From Kiritimatiellia bacterium (lineage in GTDB: Bacteria > Verrucomicrobiota > Kiritimatiellia > UBA8416 > JABMPJ01), in assembly GCA_030745755.1 (NCBI GenBank), contig JASLOA010000001.1:1-35278 (forward strand): a DNA stretch of 35,278 nt. The letters are read 5' to 3'. Shown here in pieces: positions 15,727 to 23,881 of this stretch. Below the pieces are notes generated by a model. It searched no databases and was not told the DNA's origin. It saw only the letters and a program-made list of their open reading frames with translations. Both the position numbers and the translations under genes were made by a program. Numbering within the stretch: position 1 is the stretch's first letter; every line of letters starts with the position of its first letter.

Positions 15727-15889
15727 TGCGTTTCATAACATCCCCTTTCAGCATGTTAACTCCACCTTCGTTATCCAATCTTTACTCCCTCCCTTGGCGC
15801 TCTGCAAGGAGCATTTTTTATGGAGTATCCACAGCTTTCCAAGCCAATGCTCTGCAAACACCCGAAAACAAAGGTCTGTTCTCATTCAG

Positions 15890-16045
15890 AATCCGGAACA
15901 GCCAACGAGCCAACTCGAAGGCTGAGATGCCTCGGCTTCGCTCGGCATGACAAGAACTCTTGGAAAACTGTCATCCCGAGCGAAGTCGAGGGATCTCCTA
16001 TGAGCCAATGGCGCGAAAAGTGGGGTGACTCCTCGCATTTCTTGA
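15890..16045. repeat. Dispersed repeat copy A with 29-bp inverted arms
   Basis: A hairpin with arms 15924-15952 and 15969-15997 (GAGATGCCTCGGCTTCGCTC on one side, CGAGCGAAGTCGAGGGATCTC-like on the other) is embedded in a longer unit that is recognisably related to 29051-29200. The 426-bp stretch 15727-16152 holds this repeat and the divergent promoters of the lipoprotein and kinase genes. An open frame from ATG 15820, preceded by AAGGAG, runs through the repeat, but I do not regard it as a gene. Confidence 0.75.
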
Positions 16046-16152
16046 GTCTCCATCTTGTGCGAGTGCGCAGAGCGCGTATTTCTCGTTTGCAATGGGTGCG
16101 GGGGCAACGCAGCCTAGCTACCTGATCTGTGGATACAGGACTGGAGGCCCTT

Positions 16153-17526
16153 ATGAGTAGTGGAATGTTCGTCAAGCCAAAAAACAGACGGGCCTGGATT
16201 GATCTCTGCGTTTCGCTCGCCATAGCGGCCACGCTGGCAACCTTGAACGTGGCCATGACGTTCTCCAGCGACCTGCATGCCTTTCTGACTGTCACAAAAG
16301 AGATCCATGTGACCGAGCTGTTGATCAACCTCCTGTTCTTCTGGCTGTTGATCCTGCTGGTCGTGGCTTTCCATCGGTGGCGTTCGGCCACGGTATCGCG
16401 CACGGAACTGGAGGCGATCATCTCCAGTATCAGCCCGGACGTTTTGCTGGTGGTGCAGCCCAACCGCGACATCGAGATGTGCAACGGCTCGGTTGAACGC
16501 ATGTTTGGGTATCAACCCGTCGAGGTGGTCGGCAGCAAGAGTGAGCTGCTCTACTTTGACCGGCGGGTCAGCCGCGACCGTCCACGTGAGATCTATGAGG
16601 CGCTTGAGATGGACGGCTTCCATATCGGCGAAGCCATGGGTAAACGCCGCAATGGAGAGATGTTTCCGCTTGAGATTATTGCGGGTGAGATCGGCGGGCG
16701 AACAGGGGCTGTGTTGTTGCTGCGGGATATTACGGAAAGGAAACGGGCCACCGAGCGCCGCGAACAGCTCCAGCGCCGTATCCAGCTGCAGCAGAAGATG
16801 GAAAGCCTGGGGGTGCTGGCCGGCGGCGTGGCACACGACTTCAGAAATCTGCTGGCGGTTATACAGGGCAATGCCGAGATCGTGGCAAGACAGGCCAAGA
16901 AGGAAGACCGGGATATGCCACAGGTAGAGGGCATTCTGACCGCCACGGACCGCGCGTCGGCGCTCTGTAGCCAGATGCTGGCCTATGCCGGTGATGCCGA
17001 GTTTTCGATTGAGCCGCTCGATCTGTCCGAGATTGTCAGCCGAACCAGTCGCCTTATGGGGGTGTCACTCGGGAGCAAGGTGTCGTTGCACTGCCACCTG
17101 GATGAGAAGTTGCCTGTCGTGCGCGGGGATGTTACCCAGCTTCAGCAGGTTGTCATGAATCTCTTGCTGAACGCATCCGAAGCCATCGGCGAGGAGGCCG
17201 GGCATGTCACGGTTACGACGGTTGTGCGCGACCTTGAGCAGTCCTATCTTGAGGGCGGGGCCGTGGACGAGCATTTGCCCACCGGCGCCTATGTCTGCCT
17301 TGATGTTAAGGATACCGGGACCGGTATTGACGACAAAGTCCGGGCGCGTATCTTTGATCCCTTCTTCTCAACCAAGACAGATGGGCGCGGGCTGGGGCTG
17401 GCATCGGTGATTGGGATCGTGCGAGCCCACAAAGGCACCATGCTGGTAAGCAGCGAGGTCGGACGGGGGTCCACATTCACGGTCGTCTTTCCCTGTGAGC
17501 GCAAGACGACACCACTGCCGGCTTAG
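16153..17526 (+). CDS. PAS-domain sensor histidine kinase, membrane-bound, orphan
   Basis: 457 residues. Start ATG 16153 has GGAGG six bases upstream; the frame opens 24 bases earlier at a GTG with no signal. Two membrane helices (about 15-37 and 52-75) flank a short periplasmic loop, followed by a PAS domain (about 85-205, SPDVLLVVQPNRDIEMCNGSV and a LLLRDITERKRA exit helix). The phosphoacceptor His is in GGVAHDFRNLL, the ATP-binding boxes are VVMNLLLNASEAI (N), VKDTGTGID (G1), DPFFSTK (F) and GRGLGLASV (G2). It resembles NtrB-like kinases. No response regulator is adjacent, so the partner is elsewhere. It is convergent with dut, eight bases apart. Confidence 0.9.
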   Translation: MSSGMFVKPKNRRAWIDLCVSLAIAATLATLNVAMTFSSDLHAFLTVTKEIHVTELLINLLFFWLLILLVVAFHRWRSATVSRTELEAIISSISPDVLLVVQPNRDIEMCNGSVERMFGYQPVEVVGSKSELLYFDRRVSRDRPREIYEALEMDGFHIGEAMGKRRNGEMFPLEIIAGEIGGRTGAVLLLRDITERKRATERREQLQRRIQLQQKMESLGVLAGGVAHDFRNLLAVIQGNAEIVARQAKKEDRDMPQVEGILTATDRASALCSQMLAYAGDAEFSIEPLDLSEIVSRTSRLMGVSLGSKVSLHCHLDEKLPVVRGDVTQLQQVVMNLLLNASEAIGEEAGHVTVTTVVRDLEQSYLEGGAVDEHLPTGAYVCLDVKDTGTGIDDKVRARIFDPFFSTKTDGRGLGLASVIGIVRAHKGTMLVSSEVGRGSTFTVVFPCERKTTPLPA

Positions 17527-17548
17527 CCGGCGGGTCAATGCCCGCCGG
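17527..17548. terminator. Perfect 8-bp hairpin between convergent genes
   Basis: CCGGCGGG (17527-17534) pairs with CCCGCCGG (17541-17548) over a six-base loop. It starts just after the kinase stop and covers the dut stop. There is no T tract on either side, so a bidirectional terminator is plausible but unproven. Confidence 0.4.
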
Positions 17549-17966
17549 TTGATCCAAAGCCGCCTTCACCCCGTCGCGTATCGGAGAGTGTGTCTGCCTC
17601 GATGACGTCAACGCGCAGAACCGGCTGGATCACCATCTGGGCAATGCGCATGCCTTTCTCGATCGCGTAGGGCGCCGGACCGTGATTCACAAGAATCACC
17701 CCTACCTCACCGCGGTATCCTTCATCGATCGTGCCGGGAGCATTCAGAATCGTCACGCCGTGCTTCAGGGCCAGGCCGCTGCGCGGCCGCACCTGGGCCT
17801 CCGTGCCCGGGGGCAGTGCGATGGCAATACCGGTGCGAACCATTCCCGTCTGACCGGGTTCAAGCGTGAGGTCCTCGCTGGCATGCAGATCCATGCCGGC
17901 ATCGCCGGGGTGAGCATACACCGGCAGGGCGGCATCCGGGGTCAATCGTTTCACTTCGAGTTGCAT
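17535..17966 (-). CDS. dut: dUTP diphosphatase
   Basis: 143 residues, normal length for the trimeric enzyme that hydrolyses dUTP to dUMP and pyrophosphate. All five motifs are present: DAGMDLHA (22-29), RPRSGLA (60-66), [13 protein letters not shown] (75-87, with the uracil-stacking Tyr84), GMRIAQMV (105-112) and [10 protein letters not shown] (132-141). ATG 17966 is used. It is divergent from the LpxC-like gene, 52 bp apart, and convergent with the histidine kinase. Functional assignment is very secure. Confidence 0.97.
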   Translation of the reverse strand: MQLEVKRLTPDAALPVYAHPGDAGMDLHASEDLTLEPGQTGMVRTGIAIALPPGTEAQVRPRSGLALKHGVTILNAPGTIDEGYRGEVGVILVNHGPAPYAIEKGMRIAQMVIQPVLRVDVIEADTLSDTRRGEGGFGSTGGH

Positions 17967-18018
17967 GGAGCGGGATTAAACCATATTGTGCCCCGGTATC
18001 CAAGCGTAAGGGACTAGC

Positions 18019-19035
18019 ATGAGCGAGTTTGAGACAGGACGGTTGCTGGGCGGTGATGCAGATATGCTGTGTCGCTCCGTGAAGGAGTTTCACGCGCTGC
18101 CGGTGGACCGGGAGATGCAATGGGGGGAGACGTCGGGGTTCGCCACCGAGGCAACCACGCTCGGCGGCACCTTCTCCGTCACCGGCCCCGGAACCTTCTT
18201 TGGGCGCGCACACCGCACCCTCACTTTCGAGCCGACCGACCGCGACGGGTGGTGGTTCGACCGGGTGGACCGCAAGCATGAACTGCCGATTCATGTGTCG
18301 ATTGAGAATGTGTGGAATACGGCTCGCAACATCGTCCTGCGCAGCGGTTCGCCACACAATTACATGCGGCTCGTGGAGCACATCATCGCGCTCAAGGTAG
18401 GAACGCGGCTGGACAATGTCATGATCCGTCTCGACTCAGGCGATCCGCCGCTGTTCGACGAGGCCAGCAGTGGCCTGGTCGACAACGTGGAGCGCGTAGG
18501 CCTGGTGAGCAGCGGTACACCTGCCCGCTATGTCACGGTCAAGGAGCCCGTGTCTATTGTGAGCAAGAGCGGTCGCTTTCTCACGTTGCTGCCACCCGAG
18601 GACGGACGGCGCGAGCTGGATGTCGATTGTGCAATCGATTTCAACTCCGCGATTCGCAAGCAGCGTATCCGCTTCACGGTGACGCCGGACACGTTTCGCC
18701 ATGGCGCCGCAGCGCGCACCAACGCCACGTTTCTCGTGATGCTCTACTGTAAGACCTTCGGCAAACTCTTCGCCGACACGCGCAACACCGGCTACACGCG
18801 CCACAATGTACTCGTGGCCGGACTCTGGAGCTACTTCAATCGCCCCCGCCTTGTCCATAACGGCAAGGCCCTCGAGGCCGTGTGGCACCGCGCCACGCTC
18901 GACCTGTTGGCCGCCGTTGCCTTGATCGACCGCGGGCGTTTCGTAGGTCGCATCATCTCCTACAAGGCCGGTCACGGACTCGACTGCGACATGGTGCGCG
19001 AACTCTACTGCCGCGACATGCTCTGCAAGGTGTGA
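18019..19035 (+). CDS. LpxC-like deacetylase homologue with altered active site
   Basis: 338 residues with the two-domain layout of UDP-3-O-acyl-GlcNAc deacetylase (lipid A synthesis). Matches include RTLTFEPTDRDGWWFDRVD in the first domain, MRLVEHIIA with Glu120-His121 (catalytic base and first zinc ligand of LpxC), RLDNVMIRLD, the core QRIRFTVTPDTF, WHRATLDLL (His290, Asp295) and YKAGHGLD (His319). The second zinc-ligand pair is one residue further apart than the usual HKxLD, and the later catalytic Asp is replaced by Ala. The PILDGSA motif of LpxC reads PPLFDEASS here. Extra N-terminal residues (about 45) are present. It may be a divergent lipid A enzyme or a repurposed paralogue. ATG 18019 has AAGGGA six bases upstream. 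Confidence 0.7.
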   Translation: MSEFETGRLLGGDADMLCRSVKEFHALPVDREMQWGETSGFATEATTLGGTFSVTGPGTFFGRAHRTLTFEPTDRDGWWFDRVDRKHELPIHVSIENVWNTARNIVLRSGSPHNYMRLVEHIIALKVGTRLDNVMIRLDSGDPPLFDEASSGLVDNVERVGLVSSGTPARYVTVKEPVSIVSKSGRFLTLLPPEDGRRELDVDCAIDFNSAIRKQRIRFTVTPDTFRHGAAARTNATFLVMLYCKTFGKLFADTRNTGYTRHNVLVAGLWSYFNRPRLVHNGKALEAVWHRATLDLLAAVALIDRGRFVGRIISYKAGHGLDCDMVRELYCRDMLCKV

Positions 19036-19055
19036 GCTTGCCTGTCGCCTGGCGT

Positions 19056-19124
19056 GAGCTTGTCCGAAAAGGGTCTGCCTCATCCAAGGACTGCTCGCCC
19101 TACCAATCCTTTTCGGATGGGCTC
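19056..19124. repeat. Inverted repeat between convergent genes
   Basis: Arms GAGCTTGTCCGAAAAGG (19056-19072) and the reverse complement of GAGCCCATCCGAAAAGG (19108-19124) match at 14 of 17 positions, with ten consecutive bases identical (TCCGAAAAGG), over a 35-bp spacer. A GTGAGCTTG word occurs twice, at 19032-19040 and 19054-19062. It could be a MITE-like element or a long-loop terminator for two convergent genes. Confidence 0.6.
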
Positions 19125-20170
19125 TAGAGCGTGCGTCGTCGACCAATGCCTGCCAGCACCAGGCCTATGATGATGCCGATGCCGATCAGGCCCAGCTTGG
19201 ACCAGATTCCGCCACGTCGGCGCTCCGTCTTCTCGGGTTCCGGCTCCGGTTCCACGGCCTTCTCGGCCGGTGAGGCGGGAACAATGCGTTTGGCTGACGG
19301 AGCAACCGCTGCCGCCCGGGCGCGGCCCGGTTTCGCCTTGGCCAGTCCTTCGGCCAGGAGTCGTGCGGCATTCTGATCGCGCATGGTGCGGGTTGGACTG
19401 CCCGTGACAGCAACCACAACACGCCGGCCGTCACGCTCGGCCGTCGTAAGGCTTGAGTAGCCTCCCGCCTTGAAGTAGCCCGTCTTGAGTCCATCGCAGC
19501 CGCCCTGACCCAGCAGGTGGTTGTGGTTGCTCATTCCGAATGTCTCGTTGCGGAATCCGCGCTGCCTGGTGCTGGTGTACTTCAGTACATCGGATCGCTG
19601 CACCAGTGCCCGCCCCAGGCGGCTCAGATCGCGAGCGGTCGAAATATCGGGCTTCTGGCCCGCACCCGGCGGCAAGCCATGCACGGACTCGAAACGTGTG
19701 CTGGTCATCCCGAGTGTGGCCGCACGGGCGTTCATTCGCGGGACAAAGGCCTCCTTGGAGCCCGTTCGCCAGATGGCCAGGGCCACGGCGGCATCGTTGG
19801 CCGATTGCACCATGAGCGCATAGAGCATCTCGTCGGCCGTGAAGGTCTCATGCTCCTTCAGGTAGACCTGTGAGCCGCCCATGCGCGCGGCTTCCGCGGT
19901 TGCTATGACAGGATCGCTAAGGCTGATCTCGCCACGTTCCACATCCTCAAGGATAAGCAGAAGGCCCATCAGCTTAATCACGCTGGCCGGATAGCAGGAC
20001 TCATCAGCTCGATCCTCGAACAGCACCTCGCCACTCCACGCATCGATAACAATGGCGCCAACATAAGGATCACGCTTGAGCGTCTGGATTTGCGCCCGCG
20101 CCGCCCAGGCAGTTCCCGTCGCCAGCATTCCCGCCACAAACACTATCCCCGCAATTCTACCTGTCTTCAT
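19124..20170 (-). CDS. D-alanyl-D-alanine carboxypeptidase (peptidase S11), C-terminally anchored
   Basis: 348 residues. Start ATG 20170 has AAAGG a few bases upstream; the open frame upstream is non-coding. A signal peptide (about 1-24, ending TAWA) exports the enzyme, which trims pentapeptides in periplasmic peptidoglycan. Catalytic motifs are PASVIKLM (Ser63, Lys66), SAN (123-125) and KTG (229-231, in GLKTGYFKAGG). The tail (about 285-348) is Ala/Pro/Glu-rich, with a basic patch and a hydrophobic helix GLIGIGIIIGLVLAGIGRRR, so it should be held by a true membrane anchor, unlike the amphipathic helix of DacA/DacC. The stop overlaps the inverted repeat. Confidence 0.92.
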   Translation of the reverse strand: MKTGRIAGIVFVAGMLATGTAWAARAQIQTLKRDPYVGAIVIDAWSGEVLFEDRADESCYPASVIKLMGLLLILEDVERGEISLSDPVIATAEAARMGGSQVYLKEHETFTADEMLYALMVQSANDAAVALAIWRTGSKEAFVPRMNARAATLGMTSTRFESVHGLPPGAGQKPDISTARDLSRLGRALVQRSDVLKYTSTRQRGFRNETFGMSNHNHLLGQGGCDGLKTGYFKAGGYSSLTTAERDGRRVVVAVTGSPTRTMRDQNAARLLAEGLAKAKPGRARAAAVAPSAKRIVPASPAEKAVEPEPEPEKTERRRGGIWSKLGLIGIGIIIGLVLAGIGRRRTL

Positions 20171-20332
20171 TTCGACCCTTTCTGCGCCTCGGTGCGAGAC
20201 ATACCCGTAGCATAGGGCAAGGCGCTCTGCTTTCAAGCGAACTTCTTCTCCAATCCTGAATGCGCTGCTTCTGCATTGGACATCCGCTACGCAATAGTGG
20301 ATAGTTCACGGCTAAATTCAGGGGAGGTTGAA

Positions 20333-21871
20333 ATGCTGGCCAAGGTGAATTCGGGCGCTGTCTATGGCGTCGATGCATATCCGGTTGAGATTGAGGTGAA
20401 CGCCGCCAACCGCGGTGATCCGCAGATTGTTATTGTGGGCCTCCCTGATGCTGCGGTGAAAGAGAGCAAGGACCGCGTCTATACGGCCCTCACCAACTCC
20501 GGCTACCGCCCCCACATTGGTCGAACGACCGTCAACCTGGCTCCCGCCGACATCAAGAAGGAAGGGCCCATCTTTGATCTGCCGATTGCGCTCGGATTGC
20601 TGGCGGCAATGGAGGATATCGAACCACAGAAGTTCGCGCACATGGCCATGGTCGGTGAGCTGGCGTTGAGTGGTGAAGTGCGCCGCGTGAAGGGCGTCCT
20701 CCCCATCGCCATGCGTGCTCGCGAGGAGGGACTGCACGGTATCATTGTCCCGTTCGATAACGCGGAAGAGGCCGCTGTGGTCGAAGGTCTCAACGTGTAT
20801 CCCGTGCGGTCGCTGCGCGAAGCGGCCGAGATGTTGGATGGTGGCGGCCTGCCCGAGCCGTGTCGGGTTGGCCTTGATCTTCTGCAGAATGGCCTCGATG
20901 GTTACGTAGACGACTACGCCGACGTCAAAGGCCAGGAGCTGGCCAAGCGCGCGCTTGAGGTCGCCGTCAGTGGAGGCCATAACGTCTTGATGATCGGGCC
21001 TCCGGGTACGGGCAAGACAATGCTGGCAAAGCGCATTCCTTCTATCCTGCCTCCGCTTCATCTTGAGGAGGCACTGGAGACCACGCGGATCCACAGCATT
21101 GCCGGTACGTTGAAGGTGCATGAGGCGCTGGTGACGACGCGCCCGTTCCGCTCGCCCCATCATACCATCTCGGATGCCGGCCTGCTCGGTGGCGGCGCCC
21201 ACCCCGTTCCGGGCGAGGTCAGTCTCTCGCATCGCGGGGTGCTCTTTCTCGACGAACTACCCGAATTCCATCGCAACGTGCTCGAAGTATTGCGCCAGCC
21301 GCTCGAGGACGGCCAGGTGACGGTATCGCGCGCTGCGGCAAGCGTCACGTTTCCCTGTGAGTTCATGCTGGTTGCCGCGATGAATCCGTGTCCCTGCGGT
21401 TTCTTCGGTGATGCCAAGCGGGAGTGCCGCTGCAACGATCGGCAGATCCAGAACTATCGCAACAAGATATCGGGTCCGCTGCTGGACCGGATTGATATTC
21501 ATATTGAAGTCCCCACAATTGAGTATAGTCAACTGACCTCGCTCGGGGCAGGGGAGCCGTCGTCGGATGTCCGGAGTCGCGTGACACAGGCCCGCCGCGT
21601 GCAGCAGGCCCGCTTCCGCGAGGTGGAGGGCCTGCACTGCAACTCCGGGATGGGGGCCAGGAACCTGCAGACCTACTGCCGTCTCGAAGCGGAGGCGCAG
21701 GGCATGTTGCGCAACGCCATCGAGGAACTCAACTTCAGTGCCCGCGCCTACGACCGCATCCTGAAGGTCTCCCGCACCATCGCCGACCTGGCCGGCAGCG
21801 ACACCATCCAGTCCGAACACGTCTTCGAAGCCATCCAATACCGGACGTTGGACAGACAACTCTGGGTATGA
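20333..21871 (+). CDS. comM: ComM/YifB-type Mg-chelatase-like AAA+ ATPase
   Basis: 512 residues. The start ATG 20333 follows GGGGAGG by five bases. The N-terminal ChlI-like domain (MLAKVNSGAVYGVDAYPVEIEVN, about 1-175) is followed by an AAA+ module with Walker A GPPGTGKT (222-229) and Walker B VLFLDELPEF, then the Mg-chelatase C-terminal helices ending QYRTLDRQLWV. In Vibrio and others ComM is a hexameric helicase that drives branch migration in natural transformation. No other competence genes are present. It is single-gene sized, and a second copy of its tail lies in frame 105 bases downstream. Confidence 0.93.
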   Translation: MLAKVNSGAVYGVDAYPVEIEVNAANRGDPQIVIVGLPDAAVKESKDRVYTALTNSGYRPHIGRTTVNLAPADIKKEGPIFDLPIALGLLAAMEDIEPQKFAHMAMVGELALSGEVRRVKGVLPIAMRAREEGLHGIIVPFDNAEEAAVVEGLNVYPVRSLREAAEMLDGGGLPEPCRVGLDLLQNGLDGYVDDYADVKGQELAKRALEVAVSGGHNVLMIGPPGTGKTMLAKRIPSILPPLHLEEALETTRIHSIAGTLKVHEALVTTRPFRSPHHTISDAGLLGGGAHPVPGEVSLSHRGVLFLDELPEFHRNVLEVLRQPLEDGQVTVSRAAASVTFPCEFMLVAAMNPCPCGFFGDAKRECRCNDRQIQNYRNKISGPLLDRIDIHIEVPTIEYSQLTSLGAGEPSSDVRSRVTQARRVQQARFREVEGLHCNSGMGARNLQTYCRLEAEAQGMLRNAIEELNFSARAYDRILKVSRTIADLAGSDTIQSEHVFEAIQYRTLDRQLWV

Positions 21872-21976
21872 AGACGTCTTGAGATTGGAGAAGAACGTGC
21901 GTGCAACAAGCTTGTCCTTCGTAGCTCGGAGAGCGAAGTAGGATACCGCACCCTCGATCGGCAGATGTGGGTGTAG
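21872..21976 (+). pseudogene. In-frame second copy of the comM C-terminal tail after the stop codon
   Basis: Thirty-five codons after the comM TGA, and in the same frame with no internal stop, the sequence 21944-21976 reads YRTLDRQMWV and TAG, matching the real tail YRTLDRQLWV at 9 of 10 positions while differing at third bases in most codons. The intervening 72 bases (21872-21943) include a small palindrome-like repeat TCCTTCGTAGCTCGGAGAGC. This looks like the remnant of a divergent comM 3' end. Confidence 0.7.
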
Positions 21977-21995
21977 ACCCGGATTTCAGCTGCGC

Positions 21996-23018
21996 CTATG
22001 CTGTCCCGAAGCGGTAACTCGTGTGCTGGGTGTAGGTTTCGTTCGGGTGTAGCACCGTGGTGGGGAAGTTGGGGTGGTGGATGCTGTCCGGGTAGTGCTG
22101 CGCTTCCAGGCAGAGGCCGCCAAACCGACCATAGGTCGCACCGTCTTTGCCGGTCATGTCCTCCATGAAGAACCCCGTGTAGAGTTGTACGGCCGGCTCG
22201 CTGGTTTCCATCTCGATCGTTCGCCCTGAGGTCGGTTCGGTGACGCGCACGACCGGGCCGCTGCTTTCGCCCAGGATGAAATTGTTGTCGTACCCCCTGG
22301 GCAGGGCTTCGAAACGATCGCCCAGTCGGGTAGGTACACGCAGGTCCATGGGAGAGCCGTCAACGGAAGCGATTTCACCGCTGAGGATCAGTGTGTCGGG
22401 GTCGGAAGGTGTGGTGGTGTCGGCCGCGATCGTAACCACGTGGTCCAGCACCTTGCCGGCAGCGTGCCCGGCGAGATTGAAATAGGCGTGGTTGGTCAGG
22501 TTGAGAATCGTGGTTGCGTCAGTCGTTGCCTCGTAGTGCAGCGAGAGCGTGCTGTCTTCGGATAGGGTGTAAACCAGGGAGATGTCGAGCGTGCCCGGGT
22601 AGCCTTCGTCGCCATCCGGACTGCGCATGCGAAAACAGACGCCGTCATCCACTGTTTCGGCCTTCCACACGACCTTGTCGAAGCCTTTCAGACCGCCGTG
22701 CAGGGAATTGGCGCCATCGTTGGCAGCGAGTGTGTAGTCGATGCCTTCGAGTGTGAACTGCGCACCGTCGATGCGATTCGCCACGCGTCCACAGACCGCG
22801 CCGAAGTAGGGATTGGCTTCGGCGAGATACTCCTCGAATGTGTCAAAACCCAGCGTGATATCAGCGAAGTTGCCGTCGCGGTCGGGCGTACGAATCGACT
22901 GGATGGTAGCCCCGTAGTTCATAATGGCGACTTCAACACCCGCCCTGTTCTGAAGTGTGAAGAGGGTGACCTCTTGTCCATCAAGTGATCCGAATGAACG
23001 CGTTGAGAGTGTCGACAT
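21996..23018 (-). CDS. galM: Aldose 1-epimerase (galactose mutarotase)
   Basis: 340 residues from ATG 23018 (MSTLSTRSFGSLDGQEVTLFTLQN), with AAAGGA eight bases upstream; the longer frame is rejected. It interconverts alpha and beta anomers of hexoses. Visible family motifs are NYGATIQSIRTPDR, NPYFGAVCGRVANRI, NSLHGGLKGFDKVVW, HAYFNLAGH with the catalytic histidine, and LCLEAQHYPDSIHHPNFPTTVL near the C-terminus, with the catalytic Glu in LCLEAQ. No signal peptide, so cytoplasmic. It is alone in its orientation; convergent with comM. Confidence 0.93.
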   Translation of the reverse strand: MSTLSTRSFGSLDGQEVTLFTLQNRAGVEVAIMNYGATIQSIRTPDRDGNFADITLGFDTFEEYLAEANPYFGAVCGRVANRIDGAQFTLEGIDYTLAANDGANSLHGGLKGFDKVVWKAETVDDGVCFRMRSPDGDEGYPGTLDISLVYTLSEDSTLSLHYEATTDATTILNLTNHAYFNLAGHAAGKVLDHVVTIAADTTTPSDPDTLILSGEIASVDGSPMDLRVPTRLGDRFEALPRGYDNNFILGESSGPVVRVTEPTSGRTIEMETSEPAVQLYTGFFMEDMTGKDGATYGRFGGLCLEAQHYPDSIHHPNFPTTVLHPNETYTQHTSYRFGTA

Positions 23019-23158
23019 GGCGGTCGTCCTTTCTGCTTTCCTGTGGGAGTCTTCTGTCTCGGTTTCCGAAGTAGAGTCGATAGCAAACGAGCCGCGCACC
23101 TGTCGAGGCCAGATGTCTGCTTTTCTTCTGCATGCATGTCGCCTATCATGGTCAGTCT

Positions 23159-23635
23159 ATGGTTCGTTTTCAGAGACAACGTTTGCGCCTGCTGTCAGCT
23201 TGCCCGTCGGTCCTGTTGGTCGGCGTGGCCATCCTGTCGCTGTGCGGCTGTGCGCGCATACGCCCTCCGCGGGGTGCCAAGTATGTGGTCCGGACCATGA
23301 TGACCACGGGTTACTGCAAGTGCGGCTCCTGTTGCGGATGGAAGCGAACGTGGTATGGGCGTCCGGTCTACAAGAGCGGTCGCTTGAAAGGCAAGCGCAA
23401 GAAGGTGGGGTTCACGGCAACGAATGTGCGTGCGCACCACGGCACAATCGCTGCGGATACATCGCGCTATCCCTTCGGAACCATCATGTATGTTGAGGGC
23501 TACGGCTACGGGCGCGTAGAAGACCGGGGCGGCGCGATCAAGGGCGAGCATATCGATCTCTACTTCCGAAGCCATTCCGAGGCCCTCGACTGGGGCCGCC
23601 GCCGCAAGAAGGTCAAAGTCTGGTTCGTGCGATAG
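23159..23635 (+). CDS. 3D-domain lipoprotein (double-psi barrel)
   Basis: 158 residues from ATG 23159; a frame start at 23132 is possible and neither has a strong Shine-Dalgarno. An N-terminal hydrophobic segment ends in LCGC (Cys31), a lipobox, so the protein should be lipid-anchored. The mature part has the 3D domain: TTGYCKCGSCCGW with several cysteines, TIAADTSRYPFGTIMYV, YGRVEDRGGAIKGEHIDLYF, whose three aspartates give the name. This fold is related to MltA/RpfB-type barrel domains that act on peptidoglycan, but several 3D proteins have no proven activity. A basic run (KGKRKK) lies between the cysteines and the barrel. Confidence 0.8.
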   Translation: MVRFQRQRLRLLSACPSVLLVGVAILSLCGCARIRPPRGAKYVVRTMMTTGYCKCGSCCGWKRTWYGRPVYKSGRLKGKRKKVGFTATNVRAHHGTIAADTSRYPFGTIMYVEGYGYGRVEDRGGAIKGEHIDLYFRSHSEALDWGRRRKKVKVWFVR

Positions 23636-23650
23636 TGGGGTTCATTTAAC

Positions 23651-23677
23651 CACGAAGGTCACGAAGGGCACGAAGAC
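23651..23677. repeat. Three 9-bp tandem units (CACGAAGGN)
   Basis: CACGAAGGT, CACGAAGGG and CACGAAGAC follow one another directly, 16 bp after the 3D-protein stop. Such 9-bp units next to TTAACCACGAAG occur widely in PVC intergenic DNA according to my recollection. No gene is present between 23636 and 23881. Confidence 0.65.
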
Positions 23678-23769
23678 AGGGAGGAGAAGGAAGACGGAGA
23701 AGAGTGTCCCGCGGGAGGAGCAGACTAGGGTCGTGTAACGCAAATGGGCTCTCAGAATACGCAGAGCAC

Positions 23770-23843
23770 TGTCATTTCGAGCGAAGCGAGAAATCTCAGC
23801 CCCATGATGAGGCAGAGATCCCTCGACTTCGCTCGGGATGACA
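23770..23843. repeat. Dispersed palindrome copy B
   Basis: Arms TGTCATTTCGAGCGAAG (start) and CTTCGCTCGGGATGACA (end) are imperfect inverse copies with a short loop, and both match the arms of copies A and C. It lies between two convergent genes and could end transcription both ways. Confidence 0.75.
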
Positions 23844-23881
23844 CACGAGGTATGCAAACGCAATTGTGAGACAGGAGACTA

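Noticed and set aside
15820..16125. Open frame with AAGGAG before ATG, running through repeat copy A
   Set aside because: Most of its length is the dispersed palindrome, and the product has no family pattern; the start signal alone is not enough.
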